64,000 bases of DNA from JANQIO01 sp036351375 (GTDB taxonomy: Bacteria; Pseudomonadota; Gammaproteobacteria; Pseudomonadales; Halieaceae), in assembly GCA_036351375.1 (NCBI GenBank), contig JAZBOY010000058.1, forward strand, positions 1 through 64,000, written 5' to 3'. A program made the translations under genes and the position numbers. The notes below the pieces were generated by a model that searched no databases, was not told the DNA's origin, and worked only from the letters and a program-made list of their open reading frames with translations. Positions 1 to 8,935 of this stretch are shown one piece after another; the stretch's first letter is position 1; the number at the start of each line of letters is the position of its first letter.

Positions 1-597
1 TCCGTGCCGGTATCCAGCAACCTGGAGTGCATCAGCCAGAACGAGACGGTCATTATCGCCACCTGTTCCCTGGCGACGCTGTTCCGGGTCACCAATACCC
101 CGGCCTGCGACGGCAGCGCCACCACCTTCGAATTTGCCCTGGCGGGTAACACGCCGGCTTCGCTGGGCGCGGGCTTTCCCGCCGGCACCGAGCTGATGCA
201 GACCTTCGAGAAGGTCTGGTATGTGGCAGACACAGGCCGGCGCCGCACCGCGGACAATATTCCTGTGAACGCCCTGTTCCGCCTCACCAACGGCCAGCCG
301 CTGGAAATGGTAGAGGGGGTTGAGTACCTGCAGATTCTTTACGGCGAAGAAGTGTCCGCCGGCCAGCTCCGTTACGTGCCCGCCAACAATGGCTCACTGG
401 ATATTGCCAATGACGAGATCGTCAGCATTCGCGTGGCCCTGTTGATGCAGAGCTATGAGCCGGTGCTGGATGCCCCGGATACCCGCGTTTACCAGGTGGC
501 GGACCAGGAGATTGGCGCCACCGGCACCACCTACACGCACAACGGCGACCTGACCCTGCGTCGGGTGTTCCAGACCACGGTTCTGTTGAAGAACTAG
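1..597 (+). CDS. pilW: Type IV pilus minor pilin PilW, C-terminal part (5' truncated by window edge)
   Basis: The reading frame is open from the first base to a TAG at 595-597, so the gene begins before the window and only about 198 C-terminal residues are visible. The end reads LRRVFQTTVLLKN, the typical closing segment of PilW, in which an RR(V/I)F.TTV..RN strand ends the globular domain. The N-terminal prepilin peptidase site and hydrophobic helix lie outside. Two cysteines, near residues 8 and 20, could form a disulfide. PilW is a minor pilin of the complex that primes type IV pilus assembly in the inner membrane. The following pilX, pilY1 and pilE make the identification firm. Confidence 0.85.
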   Translation, partial: SVPVSSNLECISQNETVIIATCSLATLFRVTNTPACDGSATTFEFALAGNTPASLGAGFPAGTELMQTFEKVWYVADTGRRRTADNIPVNALFRLTNGQPLEMVEGVEYLQILYGEEVSAGQLRYVPANNGSLDIANDEIVSIRVALLMQSYEPVLDAPDTRVYQVADQEIGATGTTYTHNGDLTLRRVFQTTVLLKN

Positions 598-628
598 GTC
601 ACCGAGAGAATTGAGATACGAGACGCTT

Positions 629-1105
629 ATGAAACGGCAACTCAACAGACAGTCAAGCCAGCGCGGCGCGGTACTGATCGTGGCATTGATCATGCTGCTG
701 GTCACCACTTTCGTGGGCTTCTCCACCATGGAGACCAGCAACCTGGAGGCCAAGATGGCCACCGCCCGGGAGCTGAAAGAGCTGACTTTCCAGACCGCCG
801 AAACCAGTATCGAGCGGGCGCTGGACGACGAAATCCTGATCAGCGATGCCTACGTCGCCGGTCTCAGTAATTCCGCCTGGCCCACCAGGGGCTACACGTT
901 TACGGACGCCGAACTGAACGGCGCCGTGCAGGTAGCGTACCTCGGTGACTTCATCACGCCGGGCTTTAGTGCCAAGAAGGGTGACAGCGGCTCCTCCATG
1001 GCGACGATCTACTACACCATTGTCGGTACGGCGGCTCGCAACAATACCAATATCCGCAGCCAGCACACCCAGGGCTTCTACATATTGCAACCCAAAGCGA
1101 ACTGA
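629..1105 (+). CDS. pilX: Type IV pilus minor pilin PilX
   Basis: 158 residues. The N-terminus has a short basic leader (MKRQLNRQSSQRG), then a hydrophobic helix (AVLIVALIMLLVTTFVGF) and the MET(S/T)NLE stretch typical of the PilX N-terminal domain. A TTG at 611 is in frame, but the ATG at 629 gives the usual short leader. PilX works with PilW, PilV, FimU and PilE in the minor pilin complex that carries PilY1 to the pilus tip. It starts 31 bases after pilW and is followed closely by pilY1, consistent with one operon. Like other PilX proteins it keeps glycine before the cleavage site and lacks the classical FTLIE motif of major pilins. Confidence 0.88.
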   Translation: MKRQLNRQSSQRGAVLIVALIMLLVTTFVGFSTMETSNLEAKMATARELKELTFQTAETSIERALDDEILISDAYVAGLSNSAWPTRGYTFTDAELNGAVQVAYLGDFITPGFSAKKGDSGSSMATIYYTIVGTAARNNTNIRSQHTQGFYILQPKAN

Positions 1106-1133
1106 GTGTCGGAGATACTCGGAGGATTCTGCT

Positions 1134-4100
1134 ATGAAAACCATAACCTCGACCATGCTGGCCCGGATTGGCCACAGTTGGAACGACACCTGCGCACCGC
1201 GACTCGCGCGTGAGGGCCGGCGCTTTGCCGCGGCCTTCCTGTCCGGCCTGGTGGCCGTGGCGCCGGTGTGGGCTGACGACACCGAGATTTTCTTCGGTGA
1301 TACCACCAGCGGGGGCGTAGCGCCCAACCTGCTGCTGATCGTGGATACCTCCGGTTCCATGAGCAACACGGTGAGGGGCACGGGCAAGACCCGCCTGCAG
1401 AACGTGCAGGACGCCCTGCACACCCTCCTGAACAGCCTCAACAACGTCAACGTTGGTCTGATGCGCTTCAGCAACCCGGGTGGCCCGGTGATCTACCAGG
1501 TCGACAACCTGGACCGCAATGTCAATGAGGTCACGGGCATCGTCACCACCACGTCAACTGTCGTGAACCGTGACGATGACGCCCAGCAGGGCATCAGAAT
1601 CAACGGCTCCGGTAAGCTGGGGGTCGGTAGTCTCGGTATTGGCGATATGTTTATCGACAATGATCGCCTGACCATGAGCCGCACCGTGGTCGGCGCGGCA
1701 GATGTCTTTGAAGACCAGATCTCCACCCGCAACAACGACGCCGAGGAACAGACCTGGATTACCTCCGGTGACGGCATTTACGTGGGCAGCAGCGACCTGG
1801 AGTTCCTGTACGAAAACGGCAACAGTAGCCGTCGCCAGACCATCGGCCTGCGCTTCGACGGCACCACCGTGCCCGACGGCGCCACCATCACCAATGCCTA
1901 CATCACCTTCAGGGTGGATGAGTCCAGCACTGGCGGCACCGCCGAAATTACCATTACCGGCGAGTACGGTGAGTCCGAAGAGTTTCAGGACAATACCGCC
2001 GGCACCATCACCTCACGCGATCGCACGGACGCCAGCGTTGAGTGGGACCTGAGCGACCCGGCCGGTGCCGAGTTCGTGGTCACACCCAGCCTGACCAGTA
2101 TCGTCCAGGATATTGTCGATCACCCGGACTGGCGTGGCGACGGCAGCAATATTTCTGATATGGCGTTCATTTTTGAACGTCGCGCGGGGTCCACGACGGT
2201 GTCGACCCACGTGATGGAGTCCTACGACAAGAGCGGCGGCTTCGCACCGCAGCTTACCGTGGAGTACTACGTCGGCACTCCCCCGGAAGAGCAGAACACC
2301 ATCACCGGCCTTCGTTTCAGCAACGTGGATATCCCCCGCGGCGTCACCATCACCAACGCTTCGATCGACTTCGTGGTGGCACAGACCAACTCTACTGAAA
2401 CCACCAACATGGTTATAGTTGGTGAGAGGAATGCCAACCCGCTGCCTTACAGCGACGCTAACACCATTTTCAGCCGTAACTTTACTCTCGCCAGTGCGAA
2501 CTGGAGCGATATTCCGGTCTGGAATACCAATGACGAGACCCAGAGCACCACGGATATCAGCAATGTGGTGCAGGAAATTGTCAATATGTCTGACTGGTGT
2601 GGTGGTAACCCCATGGCCTTTGCCTTGTACGGCACTGGCCTGCGCTCCGCGTGGGCTCGGGATGCAGACAACGGCCTGCAGCCGGTACTGAATATTTCCT
2701 ATGACTCGGCCACCATCGAGCCGGGTAATTCCTGTACAAACGCCACCATCAGCATGCAGATCACCGATTCTGATGACGATGTGGAGGAAGAGGGCAGTAA
2801 CGTCTGGGTGAACTCCAGCGACCTCGACTTCCAGAACAACCGCAACACCGGCCTGCGCTTCCCGGGCATCAACATTCCCCAGGGCGCCCAGATCCAGTCG
2901 GCCTATATCGAGTTCTCCTCCTGGTGGAACTACTCCGGTAACACAACCATCAGGGTTGAGCACGAGCAGACCGATGATTCCGCCGACTTTAACAACAGCA
3001 ACGGCACCGTGGACAGCCGCAACTGGAGCGGTGCCATCGACTGGAATATCACTGATAACTGGTCCGAGTACGAGTGGGTAAGGACCGCGGATATCGGCAG
3101 CCACGTGCAGTCGATTGTCGACCGCGGTGGCTGGTCAACGGGTAACGCCATGGCCTTCCGCGTCTACAAGAGCAGCGGTACCACCCGTCGCGCGATTTCC
3201 CATAACTACGACCCGGTCTATGCGCCGCGCCTGGTGATCAACTTCCAGGATGACGGTACCCAGGCGGCAGACGTACGCCTGGTGCGCGAGGAAATCCTCG
3301 AGCAGGTCGACCAGCTCAATACCAGGGGATTAACGCCGATCCAGGACACCCTGTACGAGGCGGCGCTGTACTACACCGGTGGTGAGGTGGATTACGGCCG
3401 CTACCGCGGCGGCCCCAACGACAGCGGCCCGCACAGCTACACGCGCGTCTCTGTCAACGGATCGTTGGTGCCCGGCACCTACCAGAACAACTACCCCAGC
3501 GGCTGCTCGCCGGACAACCTCGGCGACGGCGACTGTCGGAGGGAAACCCTGGAGCCCCTGGGCGGCAACAACCCGACCTACAGCTCTCCGATCGTCGACT
3601 GGTGCCAGAAGGAAAGCCACATCATCCTGCTGACGGATGGCCTGGCCAACCGCCCGCACTCCGAGTCCAAGATCAAGAGCTTTGTGGGCGACAATACCTG
3701 CGACACCAGTGTGCGGAGTTCCGAGGCATGTGTGAAGGAACTGGTCAACTACCTGTACACCACCGACCAGTCTGATCTCAGGGAAGAGCAGATCATCCGC
3801 ACACACACCATCGGCTTCAACTTCTCCAGCCAGTGGCTGGCGGACGTGGCCGAGGCCGGCGGCGGCCAGTACAAGGAGGCCACCCAGGCTTCTGACCTGG
3901 TGGCCGAGGTGCAGTCGATCCTGACTGACGTGCTGAAGGTGAACAGCACCTTTGTGGCACCGGTAGCGGCGATCAACCAGTTCAACCGCCTGAATCACCG
4001 CAGCGAGATCTACTTTGCGGTATTCCGCCCGGAGGAAACCCCGAACTGGCCCGGTAACCTGAAGAAGTACCGCCTGGGCGGTGACGACAACACCATTCTC

Positions 4101-5924
4101 GACTATGCGACGACCGAAGGTGAGCCCGCCATCAACCCGGCGACCGGCTTCTTCAGCGACAATGCAGTCAGCGCCTGGGGCGGTGTTACCGACGGTGCGG
4201 AAGTAGAGGTGAGTGGCGCCAATGGCGAAACGCCCAATTTCGACCAGCGCAGTCTGTACACCTACTATTCCGGTTCCACCAGCGACACCCTGTCCAACGC
4301 GGTCAACAGGCTGTCACCTGACAACACGGCCCTGACCAAGGCCATGTTCAATGCCACCGCTATGAGCAATGCAGAGTTTGCGGAGCACATTGAGTGGGTC
4401 ATGGGCAAGGACGTTGACGACGAAGACGGCAACGGTGTGACCAATGAGAACCGCTACATTATCGGCGACCCGCTGCACTCCAAGCCGGTGGCGGTGACCT
4501 ACGGGGGTTCCGAGGCGGACCCCGACATCACCGTGTTCTTCGGCAGCAACTCGGGCTTCTTGCATGCAGTCAATGCGGCAACCGGTGTCGAGGAGTTCGC
4601 CTTCATCCCGGAGGATACCCTGGGCAACCAGACCATATTGCGTGAATCCAGCACCAACCAGTCACACGTCTACGGTATCGACGGTAGCGTGACCGCCTGG
4701 GTGAACGATGAGAACGGTAACGGCGAAATTGCCGGTGACGGCGAGTTCGTGCGGATCTACTTCGGCCAGCGCCGCGGTGGCCGCAACTACTACGCCATCG
4801 ACGTGACCGATCGCGACAACCCCCAGGTAATGTGGACCATCAGGGGTGGCACAGGCGACTTTGCCGAATTGGGCCAGACCTGGTCTCGCCCGGTGCGCGG
4901 TGCCATTGATGTGGGCGGTATCGAGAGAGACGTCATCTACTTCACTGGTGGCTACGACCCCGACCAGGATGATTCCGATACCCGTGTGACCGATGATATG
5001 GGCCGTGCCCTCTACATCGTCGATGCCCTGAGCGGTGAGCTCATCTGGAGCGGCGGCCCCAACAATACCTACACCGAAGAGTTTGCCGACATGCTGTACT
5101 CGTTCCCGGCAGACCTGGCGGTAGTGGATATCACTAGCTCCGGTACCGACAACATGATCTTTGTGGGTGACACTGGCGGCCAGGTATGGCGCTTTGATAT
5201 CACCAACGGTGCCGAGATCGACAACCTGATTACCGGGGGCGTGATTGGTGACCTGGGCGTGGCGGATGATCCCAACACCATGGAGAACAACCGTCGCTTC
5301 TACCACAGCCCGGATGTGGCCCTGGTCATCAAGAATGGTGAGCAGAAGCTGGCGGTCACCATTGGTTCCGGCTTCCAGGCCGGCCCACTGTCGGTGGGTA
5401 CTGCGGACCGCTTCTACATGCTGCTGCAGGATGAGGTCTACACCATCCCCGAGACCTACGTGGCGATCACCCACGACGAGCTGTATGACGCGTCTGACAA
5501 TGATGTTGGCGAGGGTGTCGATGGAGCGGTGGAGCTGTTGGACGCGGCCCAGGGTTACTACTTCAACACCCCGAACGACGGTGAGAAGATCCTGAGTACA
5601 CCGCTGATCTTCAACAACGCGGTGACGTTCACGACCTATGAACCGAACCCGACCCAGCAGACCAGTCGCTGTATCCCGGCGGCGGGTGTGACCCGGGTGT
5701 ACCAGATCGCCCTGCTGGACGCCGCCCCGATCAACGATTGGGACGACGTGGAGGGCCTCACCGAGGCCGACCGTGGCGCCGAGCTGAAGACCACCAGCAT
5801 CATCGACGAGCCGGTTATCATCTGTACCGGTGCCGGTTGTGATATGTATGTAGGCCCGGAACAGCCGCCTTCAGAGCTGCTGACCGAAGATCGCGTCTAC
5901 AAGACCTTCTGGCGCAAGGACTGA
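1134..5924 (+). CDS. pilY1: Type IV pilus tip adhesin/assembly protein PilY1 with large insertion in the VWA domain
   Basis: 1596 residues from the ATG at 1134, which has GGAGG seven bases upstream; the frame is open further 5' but that part overlaps pilX. A hydrophobic stretch near residues 29-42 is a probable signal sequence. A von Willebrand A domain begins with the MIDAS motif DTSGSMS (residues 71-77), but its later elements, the RGLTPIQDTLYEA region (Thr734) and LLTDG (Asp835), lie about 660-760 residues further on. The interval holds repeated beta-rich modules with the recurring pattern SSDL(E/D)F...TGLRF.G..(V/I)P.GA.I..AYI.F. The C-terminal half is the PilY1/PilC beta-propeller (QVMWTIRGGTGDFAELGQTWSRP), with Asp-rich calcium-like loops near residues 1093-1101 and 1191-1197. 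The protein is longer than typical PilY1 (about 1000-1200 residues) because of the insertion. Confidence 0.92.
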   Translation: MKTITSTMLARIGHSWNDTCAPRLAREGRRFAAAFLSGLVAVAPVWADDTEIFFGDTTSGGVAPNLLLIVDTSGSMSNTVRGTGKTRLQNVQDALHTLLNSLNNVNVGLMRFSNPGGPVIYQVDNLDRNVNEVTGIVTTTSTVVNRDDDAQQGIRINGSGKLGVGSLGIGDMFIDNDRLTMSRTVVGAADVFEDQISTRNNDAEEQTWITSGDGIYVGSSDLEFLYENGNSSRRQTIGLRFDGTTVPDGATITNAYITFRVDESSTGGTAEITITGEYGESEEFQDNTAGTITSRDRTDASVEWDLSDPAGAEFVVTPSLTSIVQDIVDHPDWRGDGSNISDMAFIFERRAGSTTVSTHVMESYDKSGGFAPQLTVEYYVGTPPEEQNTITGLRFSNVDIPRGVTITNASIDFVVAQTNSTETTNMVIVGERNANPLPYSDANTIFSRNFTLASANWSDIPVWNTNDETQSTTDISNVVQEIVNMSDWCGGNPMAFALYGTGLRSAWARDADNGLQPVLNISYDSATIEPGNSCTNATISMQITDSDDDVEEEGSNVWVNSSDLDFQNNRNTGLRFPGINIPQGAQIQSAYIEFSSWWNYSGNTTIRVEHEQTDDSADFNNSNGTVDSRNWSGAIDWNITDNWSEYEWVRTADIGSHVQSIVDRGGWSTGNAMAFRVYKSSGTTRRAISHNYDPVYAPRLVINFQDDGTQAADVRLVREEILEQVDQLNTRGLTPIQDTLYEAALYYTGGEVDYGRYRGGPNDSGPHSYTRVSVNGSLVPGTYQNNYPSGCSPDNLGDGDCRRETLEPLGGNNPTYSSPIVDWCQKESHIILLTDGLANRPHSESKIKSFVGDNTCDTSVRSSEACVKELVNYLYTTDQSDLREEQIIRTHTIGFNFSSQWLADVAEAGGGQYKEATQASDLVAEVQSILTDVLKVNSTFVAPVAAINQFNRLNHRSEIYFAVFRPEETPNWPGNLKKYRLGGDDNTILDYATTEGEPAINPATGFFSDNAVSAWGGVTDGAEVEVSGANGETPNFDQRSLYTYYSGSTSDTLSNAVNRLSPDNTALTKAMFNATAMSNAEFAEHIEWVMGKDVDDEDGNGVTNENRYIIGDPLHSKPVAVTYGGSEADPDITVFFGSNSGFLHAVNAATGVEEFAFIPEDTLGNQTILRESSTNQSHVYGIDGSVTAWVNDENGNGEIAGDGEFVRIYFGQRRGGRNYYAIDVTDRDNPQVMWTIRGGTGDFAELGQTWSRPVRGAIDVGGIERDVIYFTGGYDPDQDDSDTRVTDDMGRALYIVDALSGELIWSGGPNNTYTEEFADMLYSFPADLAVVDITSSGTDNMIFVGDTGGQVWRFDITNGAEIDNLITGGVIGDLGVADDPNTMENNRRFYHSPDVALVIKNGEQKLAVTIGSGFQAGPLSVGTADRFYMLLQDEVYTIPETYVAITHDELYDASDNDVGEGVDGAVELLDAAQGYYFNTPNDGEKILSTPLIFNNAVTFTTYEPNPTQQTSRCIPAAGVTRVYQIALLDAAPINDWDDVEGLTEADRGAELKTTSIIDEPVIICTGAGCDMYVGPEQPPSELLTEDRVYKTFWRKD

Positions 5925-5969
5925 TGGGCGGCGGTCGAACACTGACCCGGACAATGCAGGTGGATGCAA

Positions 5970-6455
5970 ATGCAATTGACTAGTAAAAAGCGCCAGCTGG
6001 CGCAGTGGGAACGGGGCTTTACCCTCATCGAAATACTGATTGCCCTGGTGATACTTGGCATTCTGATGGCGGTGGCCCTGCCCGGCTACAACAGCCAGGT
6101 AGCCCGCAGCAAACGCTCCGACTGTATGGGCGTGATGCTGGGCTTCGCCCAGGCCATGGAGAAGTACCGGGCGGTGAACTACACCTACCTGGGCGCGGCG
6201 GACGGTGGTTCCGATACCGGTGCGCCGGCTTCCACGTTGCACCCGGACCAGTGCCCGATCGATGGCGAGGCGCTATATGACCTGACTATCCAGGCGGCCA
6301 CGGCGAATTCGTTTACCCTCGAGGCCAACCCGGTGTCGACCAGGGCACAGGCGGATGACGGCGCGCTGCGCATCAACAACCTCGGCCAGCGCTTCTGGGA
6401 CGCAAACGACGATGGCGTGTGGGCCTCTACCGAGAATACCTGGAATACCAATTGA
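5970..6455 (+). CDS. pilE: Type IV pilin-like protein PilE (minor pilin)
   Basis: 161 residues with a clear class III signal: basic leader ending ...QWERG, then FTLIEILIALVILGILMAVALPGY, the prepilin peptidase site G|FTLIE with the conserved Glu at +5 of the mature protein. AGGTGG at 5958-5963 abuts an ATG at 5964 and sits six bases before the ATG at 5970, so I take the latter. A cysteine pair (Cys in RSKRSDCMG and Cys in PDQCPID) could form the pilin disulfide. Its position after pilY1 matches PilE of the Pseudomonas minor pilin operon. Mature product is in the inner membrane and pilus. Confidence 0.87.
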   Translation: MQLTSKKRQLAQWERGFTLIEILIALVILGILMAVALPGYNSQVARSKRSDCMGVMLGFAQAMEKYRAVNYTYLGAADGGSDTGAPASTLHPDQCPIDGEALYDLTIQAATANSFTLEANPVSTRAQADDGALRINNLGQRFWDANDDGVWASTENTWNTN

Positions 6456-6487
6456 GCCGGCCCGCTGTGCGGGCGGAGGAGTGTGAC

Positions 6488-6802
6488 ATGAAAACAATTC
6501 AGACCCTGCTGCTGGCCCTGTTACTGGTGCCTTCAGCACTGTGGGCGCAGGAGACCGAGCCCACCGAGGTGGCGGTGCCCGTGAACCAGGTGCCCGAGCA
6601 CGTTATGGACACTGCGCGAGAGGCAAAGCCGGGTGCTTTTGTCACCCAGGCGCTGCGCCAGCTCAAGCGCGATGACGAATACTACTATCGCCTGTATGTG
6701 AGCCAGGTTGGTCGGTACTGGGTGATCGTGGTACGGGAAGACGGTGAGCTGGATCGTGTGTTCGAGGCCCCCTCGGCGCCGCAGCCCCTGAACGGAACCT
6801 GA
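6488..6802 (+). CDS. Small exported protein at the end of the pilus operon, function unknown
   Basis: 104 residues. MKTIQTLLLALLLVPSALWA is a standard Sec signal peptide with cleavage after ALWA, so the mature protein of about 84 residues should be periplasmic or secreted. CGGAGGAG lies seven bases before the ATG. The mature part is acidic to neutral, with a tyrosine-rich segment (DDEYYYRLYVSQVGRYWVIVV) that looks like two beta strands; the fold may resemble PepSY-type small domains, but I cannot assign a family. It lies 32 bases after pilE in the same direction, so co-expression with the pilus genes is likely. No cysteines remain in the mature part. Confidence 0.7.
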   Translation: MKTIQTLLLALLLVPSALWAQETEPTEVAVPVNQVPEHVMDTAREAKPGAFVTQALRQLKRDDEYYYRLYVSQVGRYWVIVVREDGELDRVFEAPSAPQPLNGT

Positions 6803-6847
6803 CATCCCTTCCGTCATTCTCTTGTTTCACCTTCGCGTGAGATATCT

Positions 6848-7411
6848 CTAGTCCGGGCAGCGGCGCCTGCCCGGCGTATTCAGGTACGGCCGACCGCCCC
6901 GGTTCAGGGTGAGCACCACATCGGGGCGCTGGCTGTCTTCTTCTCGACACAGTACGAAGCTGCCGTTCTGGTAGGTGCTGCCCATGGCGGAAAATGCCAG
7001 GAAGGGCCTGCCCAGCGAGGCGCGCCAGGCCAACCGGCCGCGCTCTGCAGGCCAGTCCACCAGGCGCAGGGCCTCACCATCACCGAGCCTGCGGTCGCGA
7101 TCCGCATCCATGAATACAGCGACTTGCTGTCCTGTCCAGCTGCGCTGGCAGGCACGATTGGCATCCAGCGCGCATAGCACCACTTCCTGCTGCAGGTTTA
7201 CCGCCTGGCCGCGCGCGAACTGCACCAGCTGCTGCAATTCAGAAATGGCCAGCGCCTGCCGGGTACGCTGCAGCAGCTCGCCAAGCCCCAGGCTGGCCAG
7301 CGCCAGGCAGCCGCACACCGCCATCGTGACCAGCAACTCCAGCAGCGTGTAGCCAGCCGGCGAGCGACAGAACAAGGTGCGGCCTGCCATGCCGCTGTGG
7401 GTCACATCCAT
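6848..7411 (-). CDS. FimT/GspH-family pseudopilin
   Basis: 187 residues on the minus strand, convergent with the pilus operon. The N-terminus reads CRSPAGYTLLELLVTMAVCGCLALASLGLGEL: a prepilin peptidase site G|YTLLE with Glu5 followed by a hydrophobic helix, as in FimT, FimU and GspH. The body has the GspH pattern of short strands, four cysteines and a C-terminal CREEDSQRPDVVLTLNRGGRP segment; FimT proteins often end in a G..R.... tail. A second ATG at 7390 is a possible start. The gene lies 116 bases downstream of pilR on the same strand, so it could be read with pilSR or have its own promoter. FimT-type pseudopilins can act in DNA uptake as well as pilus assembly; which applies here is not visible. 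Confidence 0.8.
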   Translation of the reverse strand: MDVTHSGMAGRTLFCRSPAGYTLLELLVTMAVCGCLALASLGLGELLQRTRQALAISELQQLVQFARGQAVNLQQEVVLCALDANRACQRSWTGQQVAVFMDADRDRRLGDGEALRLVDWPAERGRLAWRASLGRPFLAFSAMGSTYQNGSFVLCREEDSQRPDVVLTLNRGGRPYLNTPGRRRCPD

Positions 7412-7527
7412 GTGGCCGTCCCTGGCATACCCTGTATTGGTGAACCGCGGAACGTTGGCCCCGGGGTCTGCCAGAGAGTGTAGTCAGGGGAAGAGGAGGG
7501 TAGCCGTCAATCTGGCCACCCAAACGG

Positions 7528-8889
7528 TCAATCGTCGAGTTCCAGTTTCTTGAGCCGGTAGCGCAGGGACCGGAAGCTGATGCCGAGCAGTTTGGCGGCG
7601 GCGGTCTTGTTCCAGCGGGACTGTTCCAGGGCCCGGGTCAACACCTCGCGCTCGATATTCTCCAGGTAGTCATCGAGGTTGCCGAAGGCTTCTTCCACCG
7701 GCGGCGGGCCCGCGTGGCTGACTGGCTCCGGGGTGGGCTCCAGGTCGATGCCCTGGGACAGGCGCAGGTCGTCTACCTCGATGCGCTCACCGCTGCACAG
7801 GGTACAGGCGCGCTCCAGGATGTTCTCCAATTCGCGTACGTTGCCGGGGAAATCGTAAGCGACCAACGCTTCCATGGCCTCGTCCGAGAGCCTTTGTATT
7901 GGCTGCTCTGAGGCATTGGCGAGCCGCTGCAACAGGAAATTCGCCAGCAGCGGAATATCCTGCCGGCGCTCCCGCAGGCTCGGCACATGCAGGCCGATCA
8001 CATTGATTCGATAGTAAAGGTCACTGCGGAAGCGGTTCTCGGCCACTTCCCGCGCCAGGTCCTTGTGGGTGGCGCTGAGCACCCGCACGTCCGTCGCCAC
8101 TTCCGCCGAGGCGCCGATTGGGCGCACCGCCTTTTCCTGAATGGCGCGCAGCAGCTTCACCTGCATCGCCATCGGCAGGTCTGCCACCTCGTCGAGGAAC
8201 AGGGTGCCGCCGCGGGCGGCCTGGAACAGGCCGGTCTTGTCGTCGGTGGCGCCGGTAAAACTGCCTTTGGTGTGGCCGAACAGCTCGCTTTCCATCAGCT
8301 CGGGCGGAATGGCGCCGCAGTTTACCGGGATAAACGGCCCGCTGGAGCGTGGGCCCCGTGAATGGATCAGTCGCGCCACGATTTCCTTGCCGCTGCCGGA
8401 CTCGCCGCTGATATAGACCGGCGCCTGGCTGCGCGCCAGCTTGGTGACCTGGGCGCGGAGGTCGGCAATCTCCTGGGTCTCACCGATCAGGGTGGTGTCC
8501 TGTACCTCACCGCCACTGCCGGGCTCCAGCTTCAGCGCATTGACCACCAGGCTGCGCAGCCGCTCGAGTTCGATGGGTTTGCTGATGAAGTCGAAGGCGC
8601 CGGCCTTGAGCGCGGTGATGGCGGTTTCCACGCTGCCGTGGGCGGTAATCATGGCCACCGGCGTGTCGCTGTGGTGTTGCGCGATATGCTCGACCAGGCT
8701 GATGCCATTACCATCCGGCAACTTCATGTCGGTCAGGCACAGGTCGGTGCCGCCCGCATCGAGTGCGGCGCGGGCCTCGGCGAGATCGGCGGCGGTGCGG
8801 GTCTCAAGGCCCATGCGACTGAGGGTGATATCCAGCAGCTGCCGGATGTCCGGCTCGTCGTCAACAATCAGAACGGTCTTGGCGGTCAT
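7528..8889 (-). CDS. pilR: Sigma-54-dependent response regulator PilR
   Basis: 453 residues from the ATG at 8889; the frame is open further upstream, but MTAKTVLIVDDEPD is the natural receiver start. Domains in order: receiver (phosphoacceptor Asp54 in LTDMKLPDGNG), AAA+ sigma-54 activator domain with Walker A GESGSGKE, the sigma-54 contact loop GSFTGA and Walker B GGTLFLDE, then a Fis-type HTH (NKTAAAKLLGISFRSLRYRLKKL). PilR activates the major pilin gene with RpoN. It sits 46 bases after pilS on the same strand, the usual pilS-pilR order. Confidence 0.94.
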   Translation of the reverse strand: MTAKTVLIVDDEPDIRQLLDITLSRMGLETRTAADLAEARAALDAGGTDLCLTDMKLPDGNGISLVEHIAQHHSDTPVAMITAHGSVETAITALKAGAFDFISKPIELERLRSLVVNALKLEPGSGGEVQDTTLIGETQEIADLRAQVTKLARSQAPVYISGESGSGKEIVARLIHSRGPRSSGPFIPVNCGAIPPELMESELFGHTKGSFTGATDDKTGLFQAARGGTLFLDEVADLPMAMQVKLLRAIQEKAVRPIGASAEVATDVRVLSATHKDLAREVAENRFRSDLYYRINVIGLHVPSLRERRQDIPLLANFLLQRLANASEQPIQRLSDEAMEALVAYDFPGNVRELENILERACTLCSGERIEVDDLRLSQGIDLEPTPEPVSHAGPPPVEEAFGNLDDYLENIEREVLTRALEQSRWNKTAAAKLLGISFRSLRYRLKKLELDD

Positions 8890-8935
8890 GGTCCCTGTCT
8901 GCGCTTCCCGGTAGCGGCTTGGCACGCGCGGCGGA

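Noticed and set aside
653..1474. Long minus-strand frames opposite pilX/pilY1 and many similar ones opposite other genes
   Set aside because: Antisense shadows of high-GC coding sequence; no ribosome binding sites, biased residue composition and full overlap with well supported genes.
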